From Phragmites australis (Eukaryota > Streptophyta > Magnoliopsida > Poales > Poaceae), in NCBI RefSeq assembly GCF_958298935.1, contig NC_084921.1, forward strand, positions 4,350,001-4,414,000: 64,000 bases of DNA. The letters run 5' to 3'. The translations under genes and the position numbers were made by a program. The notes beneath the pieces were generated by a model. It was not told the DNA's origin. It made no database searches and was given only the letters and a program-made list of their open reading frames with translations. Positions within the stretch are counted from its first letter, which is position 1; each line of letters opens with the position of its first letter. Positions 11,204 to 23,673 of this stretch are shown one piece after another.

Positions 11204-14060
11204 TGTGAGGAACCGACCAAATTGTATTCCAATTAATCACCAGGATGATCATTTGCTTAATCACGACCATGATAATTACGAGAATACTATCCTGATAGTC
11301 TCGATACATTTTTTTTTGTCTAAGATCTAAACGCATGCCTTTCCAACACATAACATCATAACAAAGCTTAAGAAAGAGTGAGGAATTAAATTATATTACA
11401 AGTTCTTAAGCATTTAACCATTTACACAATTTACAATAAAAAGAAAGCTAGGAGGATAGAGAACAATTCACATCCTAACTAAAACTAGAAACTACGCAGC
11501 AGAAGATTAATATATATGAACCAACAAAAGCTAGGTGAAGTTATATACTCTTAGGCTTCACCCAAAAACCTCGCCTCACGAGTAGTTCGCACTACTCATC
11601 CATGCCACCTACATCGACGGACGTGAAGTAGTCAAACACGAGCTCCTCCTCACCGGCCAAACCTGAAAGAGTAACGTGAGTATGAAAATACTCGTAAGAC
11701 TTAGTCTGTAATGGGTACATATAATAGCCCGACTTCAAGGATTCTGCATTGAGCCATTAGCAAGTAGTAAGCCACAAGGTTAAGTAAATTCGCATGTGTA
11801 AGCAACCTTAACACCTATGTGTGAGCACATAAACTTAACCACATATACCTTTCTGCTTTGTAACTATTGACTTGCATATAAACGTAAATGGAACCATCTC
11901 CTGAACATAACTGTAAAATGAATCATCTCAAACCCATCTCATCCAACCATACCACACATCCCATATTCGTAACTCTATGACTGTTGCAAATGGACAGAAG
12001 CATGCTCATGATCAAGAGTGCGGCAATTCAAATTGTTCTTACACCCTGTAGGGGGTACAACTTTACCCACACGACTCGAGAACCATACGGCTTGAGTGAC
12101 CACACATGCCCACCTAAGGGGGTACTCGTGCCAACCTTTCCCAATTAGCACTAACCATTTGAATCAGGCATCACTCGGTGCAAAGCCCACTTAGATTAAC
12201 TCTTGGAGCAACCACAAGTGTCTCTACAAGCCCGTCCGCTCACACCGTCGATGTGCAAGCCTAAATGATCACAGCTACAGAGGCATTCAGCTTATCTTAC
12301 CATTACCTCAACATATGGTTAGTATGGAAAGTGCTAGAGCCAACTGCAAGAACGAACGAAGCTTAAACGATGCAAACGGTCTATGGCATCCGGGTTCCTC
12401 TCTCAAACTACACCGAGAAACTCCTCCGATGCAAAAGATACCCCTAGCACTGCTCACATCTCACCTCATTCTCACATCTCATAGAACCAACATCATTGTT
12501 ATTGTGTTTGTAAACAACAAGTAGGCCATAAGTTCGTGAACAATGGTGGCGTCATCGCTCGACTTCTATCGGGGATCTATGCATTACTAGGCTTTTTGAA
12601 TAACTCTTAAGTTAGACATCAACAATGTTATCAAGGCTACAAGGATATGGATAATCAACAACTCAAGGTAGAGGTAATGCAATTCATCAACATAGGTTCT
12701 ACCCATAAAACCCAACAATGGACCCACTACTCATGCAAACATACATAAAGCATAATTTATCAAGTTATACAATATGATATCCAAGGTAATAGGTTGAGTA
12801 TGCTTAGATACTTGCTTTGCAGCTCTGATGGTTGCCAGATACTACTTGCACAACACTCACAGAACTCAGGTAGTTCGACGATGCCTTCACTCGCTTAGAC
12901 ATCGGTGTAACGCTTTCTAAATGAATCAAGAATGTATTGCAAAAATAATCAAAAGAAGGGAAAATGTGCATATTATGCATGCTTTAAAAATTAATAGAGC
13001 GCCATGTTTAAAAAACATTTGCAAAAGAACCACTAAACAATTAGGGTTCTAAAGTTTGAACTCCGGATAAGGTAACCTAAGTACATACAACCTTGAAGGG
13101 CTGGCCGTTGGCCTGCAGAAGGTTTTAGCGTCTAGCGGTCAAACCAACGGTATGTCAGTGGTCAGACCGTCGTCTGGCGATCAGATCGGTCCTAGTGATT
13201 GTCTGACCACGAGACCCTATCGGCGCCACTTTGCGAGGCCACTGGCGAAACCTTCAACTATGAAAGGTACCAAAATGCTCTATGGGATTAGTGGAGTGCT
13301 TCTAAAGTGATTTGGACAACATTCACTGAGCTAAACTCAAAATACCCCATGGACAAGCCCTAGGCTAGGGTTAATCTTAGGTCTAAACAACATGGGATTG
13401 ACTCGAGCTTGAGAATGATAGAGAATCAGTAAGGGGATGCCCCACCTTAGTGTAGGAAAGCTTTCTATTGAAGGGGTTCATTCCGAGGAAGCTCCGATTT
13501 GGAGATCAGGCTCCGGGGTGGTGTAGGGGCTTGAGGTGGATGAACGCGCATAGGAACTCCCCCGACGACGAGGATGAAGGGGATGAGCTCGAGAAAGCCT
13601 TTCGGGGAGCTCAATAAAGTTCCCTCTGTCGATCTCCGGTCATCATGGACGTCGAGGTGGTCTCTCCCTCTCTCTTGGTGTGGGTGAAGAGTGAGTGAGA
13701 GTGAGAGTGTGAGAGAGTTGGCCGATTTCCTTAAGTTGAGCCTGTACGCTGCGACAATTGGACCACAGGATGGGTTGATTAGACCACGGGAAGCCCACGT
13801 GGCTGCCACCTGGCAGTCAAACCACGGGGAATCCCAGTCAAACCGCCAGAAGGGGCTCTTGCTGAAATTTCCTAATTTTTCCCTGTTTCTATTCTTCCTC
13901 TTCTCCAAAGTATTTAGGGCTTCCCTAAGGAGCTCTAGACTATCTCCAAAGTATTTTTGAAAACATGTTTAAACTCAAGTTATCGAACAAACACGCATAA
14001 ACATAATGCCATGCTGATTATAAATACTTAATCACGTGATTAGTGTTTTGTGATGTGACA
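11204..14060 (-). repeat. 3' LTR (2857 bp) of a Tekay-type chromovirus, reverse orientation
   Basis: On the minus strand it starts TGTCACATCAC at 14060 and ends GGTTCCTCACA at 11204 (TG...CA). It matches, end to end in the same order, the solo LTR at 20790-23673 (2884 bp): both starts, the 'cttaaccttgtggc' block and the terminal block 'gatta..attggaat..cggtt' correspond. A purine tract (AAGGGGGAGGTT) lies directly before its start, which identifies it as the 3' LTR of an element rather than a solo LTR. Reiterated 'ggtcagacc'-like palindromes occur near 13128-13215. Confidence 0.9.
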
Positions 14061-14072
14061 AACCTCCCCCTT
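14061..14072 (-). other. Polypurine tract of the Tekay-type element
   Basis: On the minus strand, AAGGGGGAGGTT sits immediately before the LTR start TGTCACATC. This is the expected plus-strand primer site of an LTR retrotransposon. Confidence 0.85.
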
Positions 14073-15475
14073 AATAAGAATCTCAACCCGAGATACGACA
14101 ACTCAGGGAAAAGGTTATGGTGATGAAGTAGAAGGGAATCTCCCACAATGAAAAAGAATTTTGTCGAAATTCCTCAACGAAACGAAATGATAGTTATTGA
14201 GCCTTCACATGAGCTGGTGGTTAGATCACCGCTACGCTCGGTTAGATCGCATGAGTGGCGGTTAGAATGTAGGAGTGGCGCTTAGACTGAAATTTATACA
14301 GAGAGTTTTGGGCTCGAGCGATCGGACTGACGTTATGGCGGCGGTCAGAACGCGAGCCTGGGGTGGTCAAACCACCCGGGAACAGAGAGTTTTGGGTCCT
14401 AAACGCCTCTGGTGGTCAGACTGGTAGATCACAGTAGTCAGACAGCCATGAGTATGTTCTCCTGGTTCAAAAGGTTTCTAAGTACAATCCTTTAAGAACA
14501 AACTTTCCGTTCAACCTTGTGATTACTATAGGCATATGAGATACTCCAAATATACAACATTACAATGATATTTACTTGTTCTAAAAAAGTTCAAGATACT
14601 TGGAGCGGATTTTATCCTCACGCTCTCAAGTTGCTTCATCCTCGGTGTGGTTGCTCCATTGAACTTTGATGAACTTAATAGAGTGTCGTCGAGTATTGCA
14701 TTTTGCTTCATACAAGATTTGAATTGGTCGCTCATAATATGAGAGATCTGGTTGCAATTCTTGATTTGCAACTTCAATGAGTCCGGTTGAAATTTGAAGG
14801 CATTTCTTCAGTTGCGAGACATGAAACACGTTGTGGATAGCGGAGAGGGACGAAGGTAGGTTCAATTGATAGGCCACCTCTCCATTCCAAGCAATAATTT
14901 AGAAAGGCCCTACATAATGAGGCACTAACTTTCCTCAGACTTCAAAGCTTCGAACCCCTTTGAGATGTGATACCTTGTGATATACAAAATCCCCAATATC
15001 AAACACAAGTTCTTATCGGCGGCGGTCTGCATAGCTCTTCTATCTAGACTGAGCCGTGAGGAGACACTTGCGAATAGACAGAACATGCTCTTCTACCTCT
15101 TTGACCAAATCCAAACCTAGAGATGCCCTTTTGGTGGATTCAGACCAATTTAATAGCATTCTGTATCTTTGGTCATAGAGAGCTTCAAACAGTGACATTC
15201 CAATGCTCGACTGATAACTGTTGTTGTAGGAGAACTCGGCAAATGGTAAACAAATTTCCAACTTCTTCCCATATATGAGAGCACAAGCTCACAACATATC
15301 TTATAGAACCCGATTCACCCTCTCGCTTTCACCATCGGTTTCAGGATGGTAGATAGTGCTATGGAATAGCTCAGTTCCTATGGCTTCGTGAAGGCTCTTC
15401 TAGAAATGAGAAGTGAACTAAGTGTCTTGATCGAAAATAATATTCTTCATAATCCCATGAAGGCCACGAGAAAGT
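14073..15475 (-). pseudogene. Tekay-type chromovirus pol remnant: integrase C-terminus and chromodomain
   Basis: Minus-strand translation, read from high to low coordinates, gives the distal integrase ('YHPETDGESERVNRVL', 'LPFAEFSYNNSYQSSIGMS', 'FEALYDQRYRMLLNW'). Then follow the GPY-like 'LVPHYVGPF' block, 'LPSSLSAIHNVFHVSQLKK', and a chromodomain-like end with 'IKFIKVQWSNHTEDEATWE' shortly before 14600. That order (integrase, GPF/Y module, chromodomain, long LTR) is typical of Tekay/Del chromoviruses. Several in-frame stops are present and everything upstream of the distal integrase is missing. The right boundary is a sharp change near 15475 to plus-strand gag of the Tat element. The element was therefore truncated, and no TSD is left to confirm its insertion. 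Confidence 0.85.
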
Positions 15476-16374
15476 TATGGCTAACTATTTTCTGACTGCC
15501 TTGACCGGCTTAGCCCGGTCCTGGCTTATGAACCTCCCCTGTGGGTCGGTTCACTCCTGAGAGGACTTGTGTAACCAGTTTGTCACCAACTTTTAGGGGA
15601 CCTACGCCCGGCCAAGTGTTGAGGATGACCTGTATCAGGTCAGGTAGTGTCATGGTGTGTTGATGCGAGACTTCATCCGGCATTTCACCGAACTCCAGAA
15701 TACCATTCCAAGGGTCATGGGTGAGTTCATGGTCATAGCCTTTCGAAGGGGGTCAGAGACTAGAAGATTGTCGAGAAGCTGACCACCAAGAAAGTTTGAA
15801 GCACTACCGAGCTCTTTGATCTCGCTGACAAGTGCGCGCAGACCATCGAGGCCCGAGAGCGTCAGATTGACACAAAGCCACGGTCGTCATCTGACCAGCC
15901 CGCCTCTTCTAAGGGGGTCAACTGGAACCAAAAAAGAAGAACAAATGCAAGGTAGGACTGCTCGATGTCATGGATATTGAGTAGACCGGCCAACCGCGTT
16001 GGCGTTTCAAGAAAAAGGATGGAAGGAAGGGCTGAGGCTACTGCCCGGTACACCATACCGAAGCCCACGACGTGACCGAATGCAAATCATCGATAAGGAT
16101 CTTAGGGAGTGAAGGCCTAGGCGTGAAGACGATAGTGTGGATGGGGCCGACCTTGACCAGCCAATGCTAGGTTTATAGCAGGTTGATCACATGGTCCACC
16201 ATATCTTCGGGCGCCGCAATGTATTCCTCGAACAAAGATTACAATTTGGTAGTCCATGAGGCGTGGGCGACCACTCCAGGCCCAATCCTGTGCTGAAGGT
16301 GGTCTGAGGTACCCCTCACTTTCAGCCAAGCCAACCACCCCGCGCAGGTCAAACGCCCTAGTCACTATCCCATC
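15476..16374 (+). pseudogene. Tat element gag core (broken)
   Basis: In alternating plus frames one can read the grass gypsy gag signature: 'NLPCGSVHSWEDLCNQFVT', then a 'GTYARPSVEDDLYQVRQ' stretch, then 'FIRHFTELQNTIPRV' and 'VIAFRRG', within about 15515-15750, followed by the usual 'ADKCARAxE' segment near 15820. Stops and frameshifts break it. The 5' half of gag lies before the chromovirus insertion at 11204. After 15950 the linker is unrecognisable up to the protease. Confidence 0.75.
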
Positions 16375-17830
16375 GTGGTCGAACCAATGGTGCAAAACAT
16401 CCGTCTAGGTCGTGTACTAGTCGATGGAGGGAGCTCCATCAACCTCCTCTTTGACGACGCGCTGGACGCCTTACAGAAATCAAGGAGCACGTTGAAACCC
16501 TCTCATCCCTTCTTCAGAATCACCCCCATCTCCTCAGCAAAACCATTAGGGCGAATTGAGGTTCCCATCACCTTTGGCTCGCCAAGTAACTTCAAGACCG
16601 AAAATGTCCTGTTCAATATGGCAGACTTCGGGACCGTTTACAATGCGATCCTAAGGTGACCATCGATGGCCCAATTTGTGGTCATCGCCCACTACACTGA
16701 CCAGGTCAACTAGATTTCCGGTCCAACAGGGGCCATCACTGTCATCAGCAACGTAAAGACATCCCTGCACTATGATAAGAGGAGTCTCGACATAGTCGGG
16801 CTAACTCCTAGGTCACAGCCCGAGAACACCGAGCCCAGTGGTCGCCCACTGAAGGTCCATGTTGTCACCAGTCCAGACGATCGACTCAAGGTCCTTTGCC
16901 TTGATGACTCCGACCCATCCAGGACGGTCCAGATTAGGGCCGGCTTGGACCCTAAATAGAAATTCACGCTCATCATTTTCCTATGGGCAAACGTGGACGC
17001 CTTTTCGTGGAATCTATCCAATATGCCTGGAGTCCTTAGGGACATGATCAAGCATAAGTTGCCGGTACGACCTAACGCGCAACCAGTGCCCAGAATGACA
17101 AGAAAAGAAGCATTTCGTGAGGAGATTGACAAGCTCTTGGAAGCATGCTTCATCTGAGAGGTGTAATACCCAGAATGACTGGCTAACCCAATCATGGTTC
17201 GGAAACACAATAGTAGGTGGAGGATGTGCGTCGACTTCACCGACCTCAACAAGGAGTGCTCGAAGGATCTCTTCCCTCGACCTCGGATCAACCAGCATGT
17301 TGACTCAGCCACCGGCAGTGATCTTCCAAGCTTCTTAGATGCTCGTTCGGGGTACCACCAGATTAGCATGTATAGGGAAGATGAGGAGAAGACTGCTTTT
17401 GTAACACTCTTCAGGGTCTTTTGCTATGTAAAAATGTCTTTTTAGTTTAAAAAGCGTCGGTTCCACTTACCAACATTGTATACATCTCATTCTTCAATCA
17501 CAACTCAGTAAAAGCATTGAGGCTTATGTTGATGATATGGTCATCAAGAGTAGGACCAAGGACGATCTGGTCGCGGATCTCCAAGAAACGTTCGACAACC
17601 TTCGGAAGTACCGTATGAAGTTGAACCTAGAGAAGTGCACATTTGGAGTCCCATGAGAGAAATTGCTTGGGTCCTCGCATCTAGTCGAGGAATAGAGGCA
17701 AACCCCGATAAGATCAGGGCTATCGACCAGATGAGATCCCCAACCAGGTTAAAGGAAATCCATAAACTAACAGAGTGTATGGTGGCTTTGAGCAGGTTCA
17801 TCTTGAGGCTAGGGGAGAAGGGAATGCCGC
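16375..17830 (+). pseudogene. Tat element protease and reverse transcriptase (broken)
   Basis: Protease: 'GRVLVDGGSSINLLFDD' near 16408-16460 contains the aspartic protease D-G-G-S active-site stretch, followed by 'PLGRIEVPITFGSPSNF' and 'VYNAIL'. Reverse transcriptase: 'SRWRMCVDFTDLNKECSKD' and 'FLDARSGYHQISM' near 17215-17380, then the catalytic 'YVDDMVIKS' near 17526-17552, and 'LNLEKCTFGV' near 17625-17650. Stops separate the blocks (for example near 16658 and 17155), and there are frameshifts around 17440-17520. The segment ends at 17830 in the linker before RNase H ('GEKGMPL'), where a solo LTR is inserted. Confidence 0.85.
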
Positions 17831-19105
17831 TGTCGGTGGATGAATACCGCAAGCGGGGATCCTGAGGGACCCCTTTTGAGATTTGACGGGGGGGGGGGAG
17901 GGGGCTGATTTTGGATCTACCTCGTACGTGGATTTAATGCGAGGCGGGACGGATGATCGTCTGCTAGTAGGAGTAAATGCACAAGGGATTTTTAGACAGG
18001 TTCGGGCCGCACGGAGTGTAGTACCTTACTCCTGTGTGTATGATATGCTATTAATGCTTTTGGAATGCCTTTCTCTGGATCTCTTGTGTTACAAGGTTTT
18101 TTGTCTAAGTCTAGAGTTTCGGTATTGCTTCGAGCTTGGCGAACCTCTGCCCAGCTTCTTCGACTATTCTTCTTCGGAGTGCACCCCCCTTTTATCCTGT
18201 CGGGGGAGGCTCGGCGTGCCCAGAACGGGGGCACGAGTTCCCATGATCCATAAATGGAAAGCAACCGTCATGGGGCTACAGCTTGATGTTACAAGGGGTT
18301 GAAAATGCGCCTTTGGCCTGTCCTGTCGCCCATTACACCCAGCTTTAGCAGATTCTGGGGGGCCCACTGGGCAGCCGCTGAACTGCCCCGCATGCCCTCT
18401 CGGTCAAAGCAGATCTGACACAGCAAGGGGGCAGGCGATACTCCTCGAGCCCAGCGACGATATCTCCAAGCCGTTTCCCTTATGGGCCCCGCAGGGTGAC
18501 GTGCGATGGGACCCGTTGCATTAAATGTTCTCACGCCTTCCTACTAGGAGGTGGCAGGGACTGACTTACTCAGTACGACAGGCGTGGGGGGGGGGAGTGG
18601 TTGGAAGTGACAGGCCATGCTCCCTCTTAAATACAGCATCGGGCCTCTCACCAATTGATACCTCACCGTTGAGCCCTTGTGGGGTCCACCGGCAAAGGGT
18701 TTCTCAGATCCTCGGGGAACTCTGGGTGCTCGGGGACCATTGTTCATAGCCCCGAGCGCCCTCTCCCGGATATGTCTCTTCTCGGGTCCTCGGGGAACTC
18801 CGAGTACTCGAGGACCATTGTTCGTGGCCCCGAGCACCCCTCCCGGAACTGGCTCTTCTCGGGTCCTCGGGGAACTACTCGGGGACCACTGTTCATGGCC
18901 CTGAGCACCCCTCCCGGAACTGCCTCTTCTTGGGTCGTCAGGGAACTCTGGGTACTCGGGGACCACTGTTCATGGTCCCGAGCACCCCTCCCAGAACTGG
19001 CTCTTCTCGGTCCCTGGGGAGATGGTCTCCGAGGAATGACACCATGTGGCATTCTGCGGTCCTAGCCTCAAGACTCGGGGACCCATGGTTCCCATGTCAC
19101 CGACA
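17831..19105. mobile_element. Solo LTR, 1275 bp, with 5-bp TSD GCCGC
   Basis: It starts TGTCGGTGGATG and ends CATGTCACCGACA, with 8-bp terminal inverted repeats TGTCGGTG/CACCGACA. GCCGC is duplicated at 17826-17830 and 19106-19110. Removing it and one duplicate joins the Tat element reading frame between 'GEKGMP' and 'FKILKKSDHF', so the insertion is exact. No coding capacity. The inside holds a small tandem array (about 18711-19010). Size, TG...CA ends and 5-bp duplication fit a solo LTR from a third family. Confidence 0.92.
18711..19010. repeat. Minisatellite inside the solo LTR, four units of 71-78 bp
   Basis: The phrase 'ctcggggaac' recurs at 18711, 18789 and 18866, with a decayed copy near 18937. 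Each is followed by 'ctcggggaccayTGTTCaTgg' and then 'cccgagcacccctcccgga'. Unit length is 71-78 bp. Such internal amplification is common in LTRs and does not disturb the ends. Confidence 0.85.
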
Positions 19106-19110
19106 GCCGC

Positions 19111-20789
19111 TCTTCAAGATCTTGAAGAAAAGCGACCACTTCTTGTGGATGCCAGAAGCAGAAATGAATTTTTGGGATATCAAAAGGCATCTCTCGTCAC
19201 CTCCTGTACTAACCACTCCTCGACTAGATGAGTAGTTCTTGCTCCATGCTGCAGCTACCCCACAGGTTGCGAGCGTAGCACTGGTCGTCGAACGAGAAGG
19301 TCTTCAGTGACCAGTGTACTTCATCAGTGAGGTCCTACACGATGCAAAGGCTCGGTATCCACAGGCTCAGAAGATAATATACACCGTGCTGATGGCCACT
19401 CGCAAGCTCAAACACTACTTCTAGGCCCACAAAGTCAAGGTAATCTTCTCGCTCCCAATTAGAGAAATTCTCCATAATATGGGTGCAGTAGGAAGAACAA
19501 CAAAGTGGGTTGTAGAGCTCAGGGATTTTGGCATTCAATTCATCCCCCAAACGGCTATCAAGTCCCAAGCGCTGATCGATTTTGTGATCCAATGGTCGTC
19601 CTTTGAGCCTGAGCAGGAACATTGACCAGAGGTAGATGAGCAATGAACCATACACTTTGATGGGTCGTTTATGTTGAAGGGAGCGGGGGCTAGAGTGGTA
19701 CTGACCTCACCAACTAGCGACATCCTTAGGTATGTAGTTCAATTATGTTTTTCGCCACTAACAATATTGCAGAATACAAGGGCCTCTTGTTTGGGATGCG
19801 AGCTGCTTCCGCGCTTGGGATAAAACACCTGTTAGCGATAGGGGACTCACTACTAGTCATGAACTAAGTGCAAAAGGAATTTTAGTGCTCTGATCCAACA
19901 ATGACGGCATACGTCTCCGAAGTGAGAAAGTTAGAGCGATGATTCATCAACTTTGAGGTCAGACATGTCCCTCGCAAAGATAACTTCCTAGTCAATGAGC
20001 TAACCTATCTAGCTTCTTCTCGTAAAACTGTCCCGATTGGAGTCTTTGAAGAAAGACTCACACGACCATCCACCGTGGTCTTGGGCAAAGCTGAAGGGGA
20101 TAGTCCGCTTGGAAATGAAGCACCAGAGGCAACACCATTTGAGGCAATGCCTTCTTCGGTGCTGTCGACCTCGGGTGGCCATCATGTGGTCGCCCTGCTT
20201 GATTCGAGTATGATCTTGATGGATCAGATTTGTACTATCTTTAGAATCAAGCAGTCCTTGATGATGATGTATCAACAGAAAAGGTCACGTGACGAGCCGG
20301 CAGGTACTCCCTGGTGGAGGGACACCTTTACCGTAGAGGGAGCAATGACCTTTTCCCGAAATGCATCACTCAAGAAGAGAGGAGCACAGTGCTATATGAT
20401 ATCCACGGATGCATATGTGGTAGCCATGCTTCATACCGCACTCTGGTCAAAAAAGTGTCTCGACAATAATTTTATTGGCCCACGGCCTTTCAGGATGCTT
20501 GCGAGCTGGTGAAACAGTGCGAGTCATATTAGTACCATAGCCTTCATACTAACCTACTAGCCCAAGCACTGCAAACCATACTAATCTCTTGGTCTTTCAC
20601 TGTATGGGGGCTCGATATCGTGGGACCGTTCCCTAAAGCCCCTGGTGGTTTTGAATTCCTATTCATGGCAGTCGACAAATTCACTAAGTGGATCAAAACC
20701 GAGCTCGTTAGGAAGATCACCTCCGCAATAGCGATCAAGTTCATATGTGGGTTGATAGTGCGGTTCGATAGTCCAAACCGCATAGTTAC
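19111..20789 (+). pseudogene. Tat element RNase H, second RNase H and first half of integrase (broken)
   Basis: First RNase H: 'FKILKKSDHFLWMPEAE', '[19 protein letters not shown]', and 'TAIKSQALIDFV' near 19545-19585. Second, archaeal-type RNase H from about 19648: 'TIHFDGSFMLKGAGARVVL', then in another frame 'NNIAEYKGLLFGMRAASAL' and the 'GDS' turn near 19840. A doubled RNase H is the hallmark of the Tat lineage. Integrase: a decayed zinc-binding region near 20400-20530 ('FYWPTAFQDACELVKQC'), then the catalytic core 'WGLDIVGPFPKAPGGF' and 'FMAVDKFTKWI', up to 'RIVT' at 20789. There the next solo LTR splits the core just before its second conserved Asp. Many stops. Confidence 0.88.
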
Positions 20790-23673
20790 TGTCATGTCCC
20801 AAAACCGTAATCATGTAATTAAGCATAATCATACTTCTTAAGTATTATGTTTAATTTTGTGTAATTTTGTTTTGGAACACTAGAGCATTTTGTTTAGAGT
20901 CAACCGGTTGAGAGAAAGTAATTTGGGAGAGAAAGAATAGAATTTGTGACTAAAACGGATTAGTTTCTCTGACATGTGGGGCCCACGGGATCTACCCAAA
21001 CACTCCACTTCCTCTCTCTCTCCCACCTGTGCTCTCTCTCTCCCTCTCCCACGCCAACAGTAGGTTACAGCAGCCCCTCTCCCTCACTCTCCCTCACTCC
21101 CACACCCTCTCCCTCCCCAACCGAGCCAAAGAAAGTACTAGGAGCAAGGAGGAGCAAGGGGAGGCTAAGGAGGAGGTTCCCGGCGAGCTCCTCCTCCGCA
21201 ACCCGCTAGAGGTCGTCGTCCCTATCGAGCTCGAGGCCCTCGGCCACCTCTTCTTCTTCCTTAAGCCAACCACCACCTCCCTGATGTCATCTCAAGCTCC
21301 GGCCCTTTCCAAACTCATATGACTAAGCCATAAGCTTACTAGATCATGATGAGGACCCCAACCCCCTCGCATTTCATTCCCATGGCCGGATCTACTAGCA
21401 TCAAGCTCAAAAGAGCTCAACAATGGCTGCCGCCACCATTGGAGGCAATAGCTGAGTTTCGGTCATTTTCAACTTATGCATGTTATACTACGCGATAGAG
21501 GAGGTCAAGATGATGCTCTAGGTCCAAAATACCTACCCCAAAAGCTGTCGGAATCATTGCCAGAGAGATCTTCGGTGAAAATCAGTATTTCTGATCTCAC
21601 ACAGAGGTTCCAGGTGACCTCACCCGAGGACCCCCACCTAGAGGTTTACCTAGAAGTTCTGGAAGCTGAAAGTTCCGAGTTGAACCCGGAACATCCGGAT
21701 TGTAGTGTTCATCAAGTGTATCTTTTTTGTTTTTTGGTTTTCTTGCTGAAACTTGTAAAATTCATAATAATTTCTCTGTAGCTCCAAAAATTATGAAACT
21801 AATTTTGTTGGTTTCATAATAGCCTCCTATACCTATTAAAAATATTCCCAGCTATGAAATAATTAATTAACTTTCTAAGATAAATTAATTAGGTTAAGGC
21901 TTCATTAATTCATCATTAATTCTTTACAAGTCCAAAATTGGTGAAGCTAGTGTTCTTATGACTTGTCTAACTAGAAAAAATGTTATCATGCATTATAAAG
22001 CATATTTTGTGGCTTTTTATCATATATTTATTACGATACATTCTTTTCTTTAGTGATCGTCGAACCGGAGTGTAACGAGTTTTTGTGAAGGGGTTTGACC
22101 TTTGATCTCAAATTGAAGAAAAGCATCAAGGCAAGCATCTATACATATTGTCCCCTATGGTCCAAATCAAATGAAGTATAAATTGGTAAATTACTACTTA
22201 TGTATGGTTGCATGTTTAGTGAGTTGATGTTGAGCTTATATGGGTAGAACCTATGTTGATTGCATCACCTCTACCTTGAGCTATTGTTCATCCATATCCT
22301 TGAAGCCTCCATAACATTGTTGTAATCTAATTACAAGTTTGTTCGATATGCTTAGCAATGCATAGGTCATCAGTAGAAGTCGAGCAATGGTTCAACCATT
22401 GTTCACGAGCTTAGGAATTACTTATTATTCACAAATACAATGATGATATTGAGATGTGTGAGATGTGAGGATAATATAAGATGTGGGCGGTGCTAGGGTA
22501 GTTCGGTAGAGGAGCTCCGATTCCATAGACCGCTTGCATCAGTTAAGCACCGCCCGTCGATGCCGTTGGCTTTATCACTTTTTTGTACTTACCACATACC
22601 CTGATATGGGACGGGTAAGTCAAGTACCGTAAGTCGTTGTGTTCATTTGACCTATGCATCGAGATGTGAGTGGAAATGCTGTTATGGGTGCCTGATATTG
22701 TGTCAGTAAGTCATGGGACGCATGGGATCTAGGTGGCCTCCACATTACTCGATATGGGAACATAGGTTCAGGGTGAGTACTTGAACAATTGATACGTGAA
22801 TCATCACTCGCAACTGACGGGTTGTGTGGGCGGTGGTCTCGTTTCATGTGAGTTCAGGAGTACTCCCCTGCAGGGTGAAAAATTAATTTGAATTGTCGTG
22901 CTCTCAGTTATGAGCATGCTTCTGTCCATCTGTATCAGTCGTAGAGTCACGAATGAGGGGTGATGGTTTGGTATGTTGGGTTGCGGTTGAGATGGTTCTA
23001 TTTTCATATATATGATTATTATGTTTCCAGTTACATTTATGCTTCAGTTGGTGTTTACCGAAAAAGAAAGGGGTTGTTTGGTTAAGTATAGGTGCTCACA
23101 CATAGGTCTTAAGGTTCCTACCACATATAAAATTACTTAACCTTGTGGCCTATTCTTACTAAATACCCAAATGCATAATCCTAGGAGTCGTGATATTATA
23201 TGTACCCTATATGGATTAAGTTTTGCGAGTACCATCGTACTCACACTGCTCTTTCAGGTTGTAAGTGAGGAAAGGTTAGCTTCTGGCTACTTCATATCTA
23301 CCAATGCCGGCGGTGGGCAAGAGCAGTGCTGTCTACTCATGTGGCAAGGTTTTGGGTGGAGTCTAAGGGCATATGGCTCCACTGGTCTTTTTTTATTATT
23401 AGGTTATAATTCTTCCGCTGCGTAGTTTATCTCTTTTGATGTAAATTGTTGTAAATGGTTGAATGCTTAAGAATTTGTAATATAATGTTAATTACTCACT
23501 CTTTCTTAAGCTTTGTTATGATGTTATATGTTGAAAAGACATGTGTTCGAATCTTAGGCACAAAATACATGCCAGGACTACCGGGATAATATTCTGATTA
23601 ATCATTATAGTCATGATTATGTAAATGATTGACTTAATTATTAATTAGAATATTGTTTGGACGGTTCATCACA
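20790..23673 (+). mobile_element. Solo LTR of the Tekay-type family, 2884 bp, with 5-bp TSD GTTAC
   Basis: It starts TGTCATGTCCC and ends GGTTCATCACA. GTTAC is present at both flanks (20785-20789 and 23674-23678). It is colinear with the 3' LTR at 11204-14060 (reverse there), so the family is the same. No internal region or ORF of note: unequal recombination between two LTRs has left one. The CT-rich and GC-rich part at about 21000-21400 and the terminal block 'aagcttaagaaagagtgag' (reverse at 23500) are shared with other copies in the window. Confidence 0.95.

Noticed and set aside
18525..19065. ORFs on both strands in the 18.5-19.1 kb segment
   Set aside because: They follow the internal minisatellite of the solo LTR.
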